From: Bactericera cockerelli
Lineage: Eukaryota > Arthropoda > Insecta > Hemiptera > Triozidae
Direction: 5' to 3'
Length of the DNA: 64,000 bases
Assembly (NCBI GenBank): GCA_024516035.1
Contig: CM044956.1
Location: 27,377,101 to 27,441,100 of the forward strand
The position numbers and the translations under genes were made by a program. This document shows, in pieces, positions 1 to 11,238 of the stretch; the first letter of the stretch is position 1; the number at the start of each line of letters is the position of its first letter. Under the pieces are notes generated by a model that saw only the letters and a list, made by a program, of their open reading frames with translations, searched no databases and was not told where the DNA came from.

Positions 1-1985
1 CACAAGAATCAAACCTAAATTAGAATATGTAAGGAGAAATCTAGATTTAGTCTTTACTCGCGTTTTTGTATACAGGGTGGTCACAAATTTGTAATCACTA
101 GATTTTTCTCGGAAGCAGTAAGATTTTTTAGAAAAAGAAAAAATATGTCATTCTTTGATTTTCTACTTTCAAAATTATACACGGTGTCTCCTAAGTAGGA
201 TATTTCAATGCTATTTTTCTATTTTAAAATAAGACCTCCCATTTTTAATTGCAAATTCAGATTTCCCATTGAATTCTAGACATTTTTAATATCCCCTTGG
301 TGTTTCTTCTGATTCGCGATTATTCCATTGCGTACCAAGCCTATAATCTTATTTAAACCTTATAATCCTAGGAGACCAGGCTCAATTGAATCAACTTCAA
401 CTGTCTATCACATAATATGATACACAGTGTCTATAATGCCTATCACATTTGATAACCAGCCTCTAAGCTAGATTGTAATGAGATATAACTAGGTATTTAC
501 CTGTCCATGACTTCTCTTCCTTTATGTCCGCCAGCATAGGCACGCACAATAACATCCCCTTCTGATACCTCTTCGGACGAAGTCACAACATAGGGAGGAT
601 TAAACACCAGAACATCTATGAGATGATTTTTCTTAAAAGTACTCAGCAGGTTGGATTGTATCACTTCAATCTAGAAAGAGGGAGGAAGAGATAGGTTACA
701 GAAGTTTGAAGTTAAAAAATATAACAATCTAGCCGCGTAGAGGCCAGGCCTGCGCGTGTGAGTATATCGAGGCATGGCCGACTTGTAATGAATACATCTG
801 TATTTTTAATTTTCCACAATCGGAAAACCTCAGATGCTAGAAAAGTTAACCTAAGGAATAAGATATTGTAATATTACTGGGGAAATCACATTGATACATT
901 TGTTAGTTCCGCGAACATGGTCACATGTCCAGTGATACCTATCGTTATTTACATTTTACAAATAAACCATTGCGTAAGTAGCTAGACGATTAGAAAAAAT
1001 AACAAAAGAGTACTTCAGTAGAGAGCGGACTAAAGATAGATACAGCCCTTGGAAAGAAATTGCAGATGAATGAAACACATACCCAAGAAAGCGATGACAC
1101 CGCATTGCAAGGTTTGCAATGTGAACAGAGAAAGAGAGTTACCCTCCAATCGCTGGGAATCGTACCAGTTACCCACATTGACCTCGTCCAGCCTGGGAAG
1201 GGCCGGAAATGGAAGCCTCACATGTTTGGAGTTTGAAAAGTCTACTCTAACAGGGGATCGAACTCGGGATCTCTGGACAACGGGCAGTAGTCATAACCGT
1301 TACGCCACGGGGGCTGGCGTACACTTTCCTTATAATATAAGGAAAGTAAAAAAGAAACACTCCCAATTATGGACACAATACTTCTTCGTGATTGTTACTT
1401 GGCAATTTTACACTTTGACATTGTATACACTTTTAGGGCAATTTTACGTTTGACATTGTATACACTTGGCAATTTTGAGATTTTATACTTAAAAAATACT
1501 CTAAATTCATTCCATAGATCCAATAAAAATAGACTGTTGATCTCATTGAAAGTGTAGATACTCAAGATAGGTTGTTTTTAATTCAGTAAACATTGTTCTT
1601 TACTGACTAGAATGAGATAAGGAAATTCAATACTGGAAGACATGACAACAGTAAAATAAGCTGTTTACTTAACAACAATGAGAAGCTCATTTTGACAAGA
1701 AGCATTGGCGTATGTCTCTACCTGCATTCCGTTTGACATGGAAGTCCTCTTTGTTACATCACAAGCATTTATACTGATGTCAATAGCGTAACACTTTGCT
1801 CTCCCGTTCAGTAGCTTCGCCAGGGCTGTGATTATAATTCCACTTCCGGGACCCACTTCCATTATTAGAGTAGGATTGAGGGCTTCAAGACTGGATAAGT
1901 CTGACTCCAAGGCATCAAGAAGGAGGAAGGTGTCTTCACTAGGCTCGTACACATTGGAGCTGCAGATGTCATTGATATTGTAGCT
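1..1985 (-). CDS. N6AMT1: N6AMT1/HEMK2-type methyltransferase, partial
   Basis: Catalytic subunit of the class I SAM-dependent methyltransferase that modifies the glutamine of the eRF1 GGQ motif (family knowledge). Exons read on the minus strand: 1985-1722, 670-501, and probably 14-1 continuing out of the window. The first exon encodes [16 protein letters not shown], the family's N-terminal signature, followed by the SAM-binding loop MEVGPGSG. The second carries the catalytic NPPYVV motif and ends [11 protein letters not shown], matching the family. Junctions are in frame: CAG/GTAGAG to CTAG/ATT, then GACAG/GTAAAT to TTTAG/GTTTGATTC. About 20 N-terminal residues are not accounted for; an acceptor (TACCTTGCCAG) lies at 1986-1987, so a first exon should lie upstream, but no in-frame ATG was found before SNAPIN's stop at 2160. 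The C-terminal ~60 residues are off the window. Identity is firm; gene ends are not. Confidence 0.88.
1130..1318 (-). repeat. SINE-C (tRNA-headed, shared body)
   Basis: On the minus strand a degenerate tRNA-like head with an A-box-like GTGGCGTAACGG and a B box (GAGTTCGATCCC) is followed by a body containing CCCAGGCTGGACGAGG and GATTCCCAGCG. The copy at 19185-19450 is the same family on the plus strand. It lies in the intron between the 1985-1722 and 670-501 exons of N6AMT1. Confidence 0.85.
1330..1500. repeat. Dispersed repeat fragment
   Basis: The stretch around 1360-1470 (cccaattatggacacaatac, then cattgtatacacttggcaat) recurs near 10495-10560 and 63455-63530. It is a short fragment of the unclassified dispersed repeat described at 10490-11165 and 63450-63930. 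Confidence 0.55.
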
Positions 1986-2073
1986 CTGGCAAGGTAGACA
2001 GAAGAGATACCAAGTTACACTTTTAGATGGTAATATGGTTCAAGTTTTGTTGTTATTGAAGTTACTGTAGATT

Positions 2074-2079
2074 TTTATT
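2074..2079 (-). terminator. Polyadenylation signal for SNAPIN
   Basis: AATAAA on the minus strand, about 80 bases after the SNAPIN stop codon and before the next gene. Position and strand fit a cleavage signal; no cleavage site can be seen. Confidence 0.45.
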
Positions 2080-2159
2080 TTTTTATACCTATTTGTAATT
2101 TAACTTATGAACCAATATAAAATAAAAAGGTAATAATCTAAATATAAATAAAATAGTAA

Positions 2160-4976
2160 CTAATGTAAATGTCTTTGACTCCTCCTCAGATTTAAGCCTG
2201 AGACAAACAATGTGTAAGGCTCCATTAGCTCATTGCTGATGTTTGTGCATAGATATTTTTCTAAAACTAAACCACTCATTAACTTACAGGAGTGGGTAGT
2301 TTGGACATTATGACTGGTTAAAGACCCAGATTCAAGAAGGGATTTTCTTCTATTTGTTTCCTTGCTAATGTTATGTTGTAATCTTGCCAAACGTTCCTGA
2401 AAGAAGATTTCAGACATGTGAGTTCAATGAAAACTATTTAATAATAATATAATATCACCTCATTTATACTGCCTGATTAGGACTATTAAGTCCCATTATT
2501 ATTATGTGTCAAAAATCCCAAATGGGAGGATAACTTGTCATGTCCCGGCTGGGTTTCAAACCCGCAAACTCTGGAACTGAGCTACCGGGACAGACTTTTA
2601 ACTTTATAAACAGACTATAAAATTATGATGAAAAGGTACTTTACAAATAAAGAGTATATTTTTTATTATTAATTTGACATGATAGGTATAAAGTTCTAGT
2701 GGTTCTGTGAACTGTAAACCTCACACAGATTCAACTATCACATTATAAATGTTCAGTCAAGCATGAGGACATTGAGACCTTCATTCAATACCCCACTCAA
2801 TAAGTTTTCATTGAAAAATATCAACCAGCACTTATTTTTTGCCCTTTTTCGATTTTTTTACCACAGTGTGGCCCCCTTAGCTTTCACGATCACCAAATTT
2901 CACTACTGAATTTAAATATATTTTCTCAACAACTCTACAAAATTTCAAGAGTCTTCCTTGTTTCAATAATAGAAAAATCGTTTTTATTTTTCACCAAAAC
3001 ATCAACATTAAGTTAGTTAAATAAGAAAAAAAATTAATCAACTTGAATAACCTATTTAATGTGGAAATCTAATTTTTAATATAATTCAGTAAAGTTTAAT
3101 GAGTTTTTCAAAAATGTATCAGAATATGTGTGGTTCTATTTGATATTTTAAAGTTGATCCCCTGGGGTGGCCACTTAGTATGTCAAAAATTGAGACCCCC
3201 TAGAAAAAAGTCCCCCTAAAAATATAAAGAAATGCCTGTCCTTACAATTTTTAAAATTTCAAACATTTCTCTATATTTTAGGGGTGGCAAATTGTTGTTA
3301 GGCATGTGAGTTGTTAACCAAGACATCACCATAATTGGTGTAAGAAAAATATTTCTCATTTAAGGGGAAAGTTATACTAAATTTATAGAGAAAATCTTAC
3401 CTGAGTTGTTTGTAAAATATTTCCAACTATAGAGATCTTTTGTTGAGCGTCTACTAACTTCTTAGTATAAGATTCCAATGGAACAGCAGTTTGCTGCTCT
3501 GATGAAATTTTATCAAGCTCAGTCACTAGACCTTCAATTTGTAATCTCAGTTCAAGCTGACAGGTTCTGCAAAATATAAGTCCAAATTTGACTAAAAGTA
3601 TAAAAAAAAACATATTTTTAATTAATAACTTTCTCTTTAGTCTGATTAATAAATGACTTAAAAGACCATGTAGTGTGCATGAGAGAAAACGCAGCCAATT
3701 CCTTTGGATATTAGTACAGGAGGGTGAGGTAGTAAACATACTAAAGTCCTAAAGTCTAGAAGGGGGGTATTGTGGGATATACACTCCAAAAAAGCAACTA
3801 TGTATTTTTTTTTTTTTTTTTTAAACCAAGTCACTTTTTAATTATAATAATATTACTCTTTGGTGGGGGCTGATACTCAATATAGTGAACAAGGTATCTC
3901 AAGAAAGGTAAGAGGTAGAAACTTGAAATTTGGTATGTAGACCTCATTAATGGAGATACCTCAGGAGAACAAGATGAGAGTGGCTTCACTCCTGTCGTAC
4001 CTTCATAACATTGACTCCAACATTCAGAGATTTGTACTCAAGACATTAATGAGAGGAAATAAATCCTTACAGGAACATCTGTCAGAAGCCGTGTTAAGGT
4101 CGATTTGCACACACCCATGATGTGACAGTTCTATGATTCTACCGGCCATGAACCCAAAGTGATTTCTATTCACACTGGTCAGTGCTCCAACCGCGCAGTG
4201 GCAGTGCACTTGTGTGAAAACACTGGTAATTGCGGAGAAACACAGGTATAATCAAAATTACCAGCTGTGAAAATCGAAAAAATATTGTCCGTAAGTAATG
4301 TGGCGGATCACAGTACAAGCACTGTTTGCACTGTCACGGTCACCTGCTAGGCGAGTGGGAATAGGGCCTTTCAATTTCTACAAGAATCTGATTTCCCTTG
4401 CCAGAGGGATCACATCACAGATGCGGCACTGTCACTTCACTGGTGTGTCTGAATCAACCTTAAATGCTTCAAACCCTCTCTTATAAAACTTCAAATACCT
4501 GCTCAAACAATGGCTTAATCCACAAGAGCCCTGGCAATAGCTGTAGAGCCAGTAAAGAGAGTATTGAACAGTAAAGAATTATGGATTCTTACTGGCTTTT
4601 TAACCTATTCACCACAGAGTCCTGACCACCCACCTGACGTTTTGGAGAAAAACGCAGCATTCAGGCCACTGTTGTAGCCTGAACTGCCATCTAAACAAGA
4701 TGAACATTGCTCAAGACCCAAAATGCAGTCTCTGTAAAGAGTCCCCATCTTGACCAAAAATAACTATATTAAGGTTGCCATTTAAACTAGAACATTACCC
4801 TTAAAATATCAAGGATACAATTACCTGGTAGCTTCAAATCTTTCATCTAATAAATCAACAGTAGGTTTGATTAGGCCAAGAAGTCCTTCTGCAATAGTGT
4901 CCTGGGTGGGATTCTCACAGAAGTCTTCTGTCTTGTCTTCTGCAGAAGTGTTTGTACTAAGTGTGTCTGCATCCAT
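2160..4976 (-). CDS. SNAPIN: SNAPIN (BLOC-1 subunit, SNARE-associated)
   Basis: Small coiled-coil subunit of the BLOC-1 complex, acting in endosome and lysosome-related organelle biogenesis and in vesicle fusion (family knowledge). Three exons on the minus strand: 4976-4825, 3566-3401 and 2396-2160. They join in frame (ACCAG/GTAATT, CTGCAG/AAC; ACTCAG/GTAAGA, TTTCAG/GAA) to give about 184 residues. Family signatures are EGLLGLIKPTVDLLDERF (about 30-47), ELRLQIEGLVTELDKI and VGNILQTTQERLARL followed by ISKETNRRKSLLESG. The usual protein (about 136 residues in human) ends soon after the equivalent of SLLESG. Here the frame runs on for about 55 low-complexity residues, so either the tail is lineage-specific or a small intron is missed. 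The start ATG at 4976 is the only in-frame ATG before the conserved helix. Its stop is 175 bases from the first visible N6AMT1 exon. Confidence 0.93.
2455..2596 (-). repeat. SINE-B copy, internally deleted tRNA head
   Basis: Minus strand reads GTCCCGGTAGCTCAG, then GCGGGTTTGAAACCC and AGCCGGGACATGACAAG. The same 7-base acceptor stem and tail occur in the fuller copy at 56218-56414. The anticodon arm is shortened here. It lies in the last SNAPIN intron (2397-3400). Confidence 0.85.
3638..3775. repeat. Dispersed repeat shared with PIG-T intron
   Basis: Starts gtctgattaataaatgactt and continues through gcagccaattcctttggata. A diverged copy lies at 62928-63045 in the PIG-T 5' region. Both sit in introns of minus-strand genes. 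No ORF or terminal repeat seen; unclassified. Confidence 0.6.
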
Positions 4977-4999
4977 TGGATAAAGTTTTTTTTACAAAA

Positions 5000-7186
5000 T
5001 CACACACAATATTGACACAAATCACCAAAATCAAAAGTCAGAGAAGATAGCTCAATTTACTGAGATTCTTGATTCTTCATTGCCTGAATAATAAATACAA
5101 TACTTTCCTTATTGTATGATAAGGAAAGTAGTATTATAGGAAAACTTCGGGACTTTTTCCTTCACAGTTCACTTTTCACTGAGCTGTTGAGTTCACTTCC
5201 ACTGTACTGCTTGTTCACACAACTACCTGACTACCTCCTCCACTGATAAAGTGATAATTGATAATTTAGCACAGGGGAGAATTCAGTTGCGGTAATTAAA
5301 TAATCTTTTTCCCACAAAAGACACAAATGCCGTATTTTTCTTTCTAACCAAAGTTAACCAAACGAGAATAAAATGAACCAAACTGGAAGCAAGTCATTTT
5401 TCTTTTGGAAGAGGAAAAATTTCCACTTCCAAAGTTAACCAAAGTGGAAGTAGAAAATTCTTGCTTCCAGTTCTTTTATAGGTTAAGTCCATTATTTATC
5501 TTTAAAAGTAACCAAACGCATTCAGCCGGGTCGCCCAAACGCAAAATGTGGACGCTGGGAGCTAAAATGTACATTTTGGCTTTCCTAAAATGAACTTGCG
5601 TTCGACCAAAGAACGCAACATGGGGATGCGCGCGCACCTTAACGCTGGCAAAATCTACACGCTGGACCCTACCATTTCCCCTACTTTCCTGTTAAATTGC
5701 GTTCGCCCACCTCATGTTGGTGAAATCCTAGCGTCTACATTTTGGAGAAACGCAAAATCAAGTTTGAGGCTTGTTTGCATCCATTTTCAGTACATTTCAG
5801 TTCTTTTGTTGTCGCTCGCATTCTAATACCGTCTTGTTGTTGAACAAATTTTTATTGTAATTACCATTTCACTTATTCTGTAGTTTGATTTTATATTGTG
5901 TAATCAAAATAATATTCTAGTATTATTCGAACAAACCGATCGGTTCTTCCATTATTTAAAAATAATATCAAAATCAACCAAGATCTTTCTCATTGATATT
6001 GTAGAAAAAAAAACTCTTGTCAAGGTGCCAAGCTCACTTTGCTCCAATACCAGTAAACTAAACCAATCATCTAATTCATTCTAATATATCAATACTGTCA
6101 TTTATTGATACACCCTGAGACACTGTGATTTATTGATAGTGTGTGTGCCATTTATAATTCAGCTATCAAAAGGTGAAGTCTGATGAATTTTGCTTGTGAA
6201 TTCATTGTACACCTACAGGAAAAACTACTCATCAATGGTGAAGATGTACCTTTGTGAACCTTCTGATTTAGCTGTGAAAACCAGCAGCTGTAACCACTAT
6301 CTTCCCAAATCAACCCAAACCTCTCAACAATTCTTCAAGATCTTGATAATCACTGACCAACCTGATTAAATACCAACATATTATTTACATCTCAAGTGTA
6401 ATAAAGTATAAAAAATGCTTTCCAAGTCTGGGAACAAGGCACTGTGCTTATTAAATAATATTTATGTTCCTTTAAATACCTTTATCTAGAAACATCTCTT
6501 ATTAACTAGAATAGATTTAGAACTGTTAACCAACCTCAGTACCTTGATTGATAAGGTGGTGTACTTCTAACCGTGGAAGTTGGTGGTTCAAGTCCTGGTT
6601 TCAGCATAGATTTATTAAAGCAAGTTTGAGTAGTTGTGACATCATGAAAGTGTTAAGTATACATATATTATGTCAACTTTGTTTACATGCATACAAGTCA
6701 TACACACAAACAAAACAATATTACTGTTTGTGTATGCAATAAAAAGAAAAAAAAGTATTCTTAACATGAGCATTTTAGAACAATGTTTTGAAGTTCTCTC
6801 CTAAAAAAATATATAAAAACAAATAAATTCTTTTTATAAATAGTCTCATTTATTTCTTTTCTTCTTATTACCATTTTACTTATTCTGTAGTTTAATTTTA
6901 TTTGTATATACTAGTTTCCTAATTCTAATACCAGCTAATAGTATTGGCATATTATTACTGAAATGTTAGCCTATTTTATTGGTATTTTATCTATAAAAGA
7001 AGGCTGTATGATGAATGTAATTATGTATGGATGTTCTTTATACAAATCCACACCAATTGACCAAGAAACCTGAAATTTTGCACATAGTTCCGTTTGGATC
7101 CGGTTAAGGTTAAGCTACAAGGAGCAAGGATAAAAAATGGATGGGTGACGTTTTCTTATCTAAATGACATTTTTTCTTGAGATTAT
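5000..7186. other. Intergenic, repeat-derived, no gene recognised
   Basis: Upstream of SNAPIN. A small hairpin lies at 5103-5131 (tactttccttat / ataaggaaagta); the same word recurs near 1340, 14800, 15345 and 54280. The stretch 5336-5530 (tttttctttctaaccaaagt, later attcttgcttcca) is repeated in diverged form at 48057-48250. A tRNA-like B box (GGTTCAAGTCC) lies near 6587, preceded by an A-box-like stretch, and is probably an old SINE head. Short open frames (for example 5590-5826) have no family resemblance. Confidence 0.5.
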
Positions 7187-7432
7187 TAATAAATAAGAAC
7201 ACAATTTCTGATTTTCAGTCTTATATTTTTCCATTTTCATGGCAAAAAAAATAGAAAGCAGAAGTATGACAAAGAAAACATGAAACAAACAGAATATAAT
7301 AATTATGTAGAATGAAGATAAATTTATATATCTAAATATTATACATAAGGGTAATTAAATAATCATGGAACAGAGGTATATGACTTTCAAGACAAAACTT
7401 TGTAAGATTAAGAACAGGGCTTCCAGAAAGTT

Positions 7433-7650
7433 TTTTTTTTTTTTTTTTTTTTAAAAAAATTTGGGTGGTTTTTGATGGGGGCTTTACACTCCATTTTCAG
7501 GAAACTCACAAACCTGATACCCACATTAACCTCCGGAAGGGTTGGGCCTGAATGTTAGCAGCACAAAGTCTTAACCTTGCTGGACATTGCTTAACTTTGG
7601 TGATCCTACAAGAACCTGAGTATTCAAAGGGCCATCAATGCTGGCTCAGA
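7433..7650 (-). repeat. SINE-D, 5S rRNA-derived head
   Basis: Minus strand begins with a 5S-like head (ACCAAAGTTAAGCAATGTCC, then GCAAGGTTAAGACTTTG), continues into the shared body (TGTGGGTATCAGG) and ends in a 20-base A tail (T run at 7433-7452 on plus). Better preserved copy at 27137-27400. Confidence 0.8.
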
Positions 7651-7749
7651 AAGATTCTCCCCCTCATTATTTCCAAATTGCATAAAATATTACAAACTGT
7701 ATAATAAAACATTGAAATTTTGAAACACTTATTTTTACTTCTTTCTATG

Positions 7750-7945
7750 TTATTATTATTATTATACAACGCTTTATTAGGTATAAATGGACATTATGTA
7801 CATACAAATAATTAATTTAACAATGAAAAAAATGGAAACAATACATACAATGAAAATGAAAAAGAATAGAAAATATATAAAAACATAAGTCCTAACTAAA
7901 GGGCGGGGTTATTGCCTATGGCAATCTCTTCCACCCAACCCTTAT
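7750..7945 (-). repeat. LINE 3' end fragment
   Basis: Minus strand carries GATTGCCATAGGCAATAACC, CCCGCCCTTTAGTTAGGAC and then ACCTAATAAAGCG followed by a TAATAATAA tail. Related ends occur at 37540-37612 and 59078-59240. It looks like the 3' UTR of a non-LTR element; no coding part is attached. Confidence 0.6.
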
Positions 7946-7989
7946 TATAGTTATTATTATGACTATATTTTATATGTTATTATTATAGA

Positions 7990-8215
7990 CTGGAGGATCC
8001 ATGAAAAACCCTGTCCTGATTTGTGTCAGTATGGTATTTTTATCCTTCATTAACTGGGAATTGCACCAGCTACTCACATTAACTTCACCCAGCCTGAGTA
8101 GGGCTAGATATGCCAGCCTCACATTTTTGGAGGGAACAGCAATTTATTTTTGAATAAAAGAAAAAAAAATAGATCTCAAGATCTTTGGATTACGGGTAGT
8201 AGTCAAATCCTGAAT
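7990..8215 (-). repeat. Degenerate SINE-C copy
   Basis: Plus-strand text around ctgggaattgcaccagctac and cacccagcctgagtagggc matches the complement of the SINE-C body. The head remnant (ctttggattacgggtagtag) follows it. Further fragments of the same body lie at 8690-8830, 38695-38880, 39010-39170 and 39190-39390. Confidence 0.7.
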
Positions 8216-8620
8216 AATATAAACTACCTACTGTTTTAAAAATTAAAATCAACACATTACCTGCAGTAAAAATTGTGCTTATCACAAGAATTCAAAACTG
8301 GGAACAGCAATTTATTTTTGAATAAAAGAAAAAAAAATAGATTACGGGTAGTAGTCAAATCCTGAATAATATAAACTACCTACTGTTTTAAAAATTAAAA
8401 TCAACACATTACCTGCAGTAAAAATTGTGCTTATCACAAGAATTCAAAACTGGGAACAGCAATTTATTTTTGAATAAAAGAAAAAAAAATAGATCTCAAG
8501 ATCTTTGGATTACGGGTAGTAGTCAAATCCTGAATAATATAAACTACCTACTGTTTTAAAAATTAAAATCAACACATTACCTGCAGTAAAAATTGTGCTT
8601 ATCACAAGAATTCAAAACTG
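8132..8620. repeat. Three tandem copies of a ~168 bp unit
   Basis: Units start at 8132, 8300 and 8452 with gggaacagcaatttattttt. Units 1 and 3 are 168-169 bases; unit 2 lacks 16 bases around ctcaagatctttgg. The unit includes a degenerate SINE-C head, so the array seems to have grown from a SINE insertion. The units are nearly identical, so the expansion is young. Confidence 0.9.
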
Positions 8621-9525
8621 TCAAAATTTGCAATACTTATTTCTTCTTCTACTTTTACTTCCAATATTTTTTTTATAGTTTATTATAGACTGGTTGAATC
8701 AAGATCCATGAGAAACTTTGGTCCTGATCTGAGGTAGTGATGATGGAGGTTTTATCCTACATTTACTGGGAATAGTACCAGTTATCCACATTAACCTCAC
8801 CCAGCCTGAGTCACCCACATCAACCTCACCCAGCCCACTTTAACCTAGAAATTATGAAGGAACTTAAGAACAGTCAACTTGATGGACTTTTATCAGAAAA
8901 TGTTATAACTATAATTGCACACTGTAACTGATGAACTCATCTAAGGAAATGGATGGTTTATCGTGAAACACAACAAAATTTTCACTGAGGAATCAGACTT
9001 GAGTCACTTTCACTTATACGGGATCATCATTGTGAGGTTCAATATGTATGAGGAAGGTGGAACCTTGAATAGGTTTCAACCAAAGATCTTCAGGTTGCAG
9101 CTGTGTTAGATTGGATGCATAATACATGTAAATAGGTTGAAAGTATCATGTGGATTGTGGAACTCCTTCAGAGATCACATTCATTTTTAAAGCTGGGGTC
9201 TACTTTTGTAAAGATATGTTTTCAGATATTTTGACACTCCTGATCTCACTTGCACAAGAATTGTTCATGCTCTCCGGGGTAGTGGCATTTGTAAAATACC
9301 AGTTCCAGAAATCAGTCAGAGCATTGGATCACAAAAAACAGAACTATTTTAAGTTACAATAAAAATTAATAATGTATCGTTTTGCGACCATCACTGAGAC
9401 TGAAAGATAATCTGACATGTTGGAAAATAGGAGTTTCAAACAACAGGAATTTCACAAATTGAATTTTTTCAAAGGAATTTTTTTTTCTTTTTCATAAATT
9501 ATTTTAAAAGGGACGCAACTTTAAG

Positions 9526-10489
9526 GAACATTATCTCATTGACTCAATTCCAATTTCCGCGCTCGACATTTTACTCGTTGGCACTCGTTGTTTTCCATCG
9601 TAATATGATGTTTTCAGAAAAGTTAGTACAAGTGGAGGGGATAATTCTATTTTTTCCCAGCGTGGACTTCCCCTCTCGCCTTGCTCCAGCGTCAACCCAG
9701 CGTCGACTGAAAATCTTCACTTCGACCCCGTGTTACCAACATCGACTTTAGGTTGATGTTGGCAAAGTCGACGCTGGAGACTCTCTATCGCGACCCGGCT
9801 GATTTTCTTTCACGAATGACCTTGGAATAAAATGGAAATATTTGGAAAAAACCTAACCAGGAAATTTTTTTTAGTTAGAAAGAAAAATACGACTTAACAT
9901 ACCCCAAAAAAAACATACTATCCCCTAGGTGGTGTCGGAAAAATATCCCTCTTGATTCATGACCTACGTTACGTACCTACCTACCTAGAAAAATTATAAG
10001 AATTATTATCTACATATTATAAGTAGACTATGATATAATACTGGTAGTACCTACTCCAGGGAAAACTTGATTCTAGAGTGCGTGAACAGGGGAGGAAGAA
10101 TTGACTTCAGAAATTTGTCAGTGGTCTTCCAGCTAAAAGCTAAAAGGTGCCTAAATCCGTCCCTCTTTTTGTCATTTTTTACATTTTCACAAATTTATCA
10201 AACGGGGTACGCCCATCAGAAAAAATAATTCATTGAAAATTTCAGAAAATTAAATAAGCTACACTTTTTTATAATACACTTTTTTCTAGTTGTTAATTAA
10301 CCTTTCCAGAGTAACGGAGTCGAGAAGAAGAGCCCATTTTGGGACCCCTTCCGTTTATTTGCGATTAACCAGAATTTTGAAACTATTCGTCGTCTGAGAG
10401 CAAAATCTGTAGAGAAGAATTTATGGACATTTTCTGTATAAAACGGAATATCAAATTTAATATTACCAATAACTCTAACAAATCAAAAA
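9526..10489. other. Intergenic, no gene recognised
   Basis: Contains short imperfect inverted matches (for example accaacatcgactttaggttgatgttgg near 9733) and a stretch at 9785-9890 resembling the complement of 5340-5400. No supported gene. Words at 10075-10390 recur near 33670-33990, so this is another dispersed repeat. Confidence 0.4.
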
Positions 10490-11165
10490 TACACTGCCAA
10501 TTATGGCAGTGTATTTTTGGTTCCTCGTGATTGGTTCACATTGTATACACTTGGCAATTTTGTATTTAATCATTTATTGTATCTAAAAAATAACTTAACT
10601 AAGGGCGGAATTAATAGACAAATATCAATAACTTAAGTCGTTGGTAAGTGTCGGTTTTCCCTATCTTACACAGTACGCAATCCGTGACTTAGCGCCACAG
10701 AGCTATTACAAAAACGTCTATTAATTCCGCCCTAAATTTCTTCAAATTTTTATCCCATATTTAAGATTCCACAAAAAATTGTATTGGCAAGTCTTAGCAC
10801 TTTTGTTTTTGCATTTTTTTGTCGAAAATTTTGGATTTTCTTAAATATCAGAGCTTGATCATTTTTTATTTTAAAAAAATTACAAATGCACGATGTAAAA
10901 CGTTAATACACGTAAACATACATTTTTTCATCAAAATAGGGTGTACCGTTCACGAGATATGAGCGTATAATAGTGTATACACTAATACGTATTAAAAAGT
11001 TAGTGGTCATTCGCATTCGCAGGGCCTCTATCACCAAGAACCGCTATTGTGAAGTTGGTGAATTTAAAATACGACCATAGCGTGTAGAATTAAGATACGA
11101 CCATCTAAAATATGTCTCCTATAAGTGTACAAAATTTCGTCGAAATCCAAAAAATTGAAATCGGA
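10490..11165. repeat. Dispersed unclassified repeat
   Basis: Co-linear with 63450-63930. Shared words include tgattggttcacattgta, gggtgtaccgttcacgagat, gttagtggtca and tatcaccaagaaccgcta. A fragment is also seen at 60595-60740. It is interrupted here by the MITE at 10603-10732. No ORF recognised. Confidence 0.7.
10603..10732. mobile_element. MITE, PIF/Harbinger-like
   Basis: A 130-base element with 17-base perfect terminal inverted repeats, GGGCGGAATTAATAGAC and its complement, flanked on both sides by TAA (10600-10602 and 10733-10735). A 3-base TWA duplication with G-rich ends is typical of PIF/Harbinger elements (family knowledge). No coding capacity. Confidence 0.8.
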
Positions 11166-11238
11166 GCAAACGGGAAAAAATCCAGCGATGTAATGAAATT
11201 GTGGGATTTTCTACTCAATATCACAGCCACTCAATCCT

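Larger units (their letters stand above)
7187..9525. repeat. Duplicated segment, copy 1
   Basis: This segment aligns co-linearly with 38198-40350 in the same orientation. Matches include the starts (attaataaataagaa), fragments near 7290/38310 (aaacatgaaacaaacagaat), near 9050-9160/39845-39950, and the ends (cataaattattttaaaaggg). Copies differ by many substitutions and indels and by SINE insertions. Copy 2 lies inside transposon B. Confidence 0.7.
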
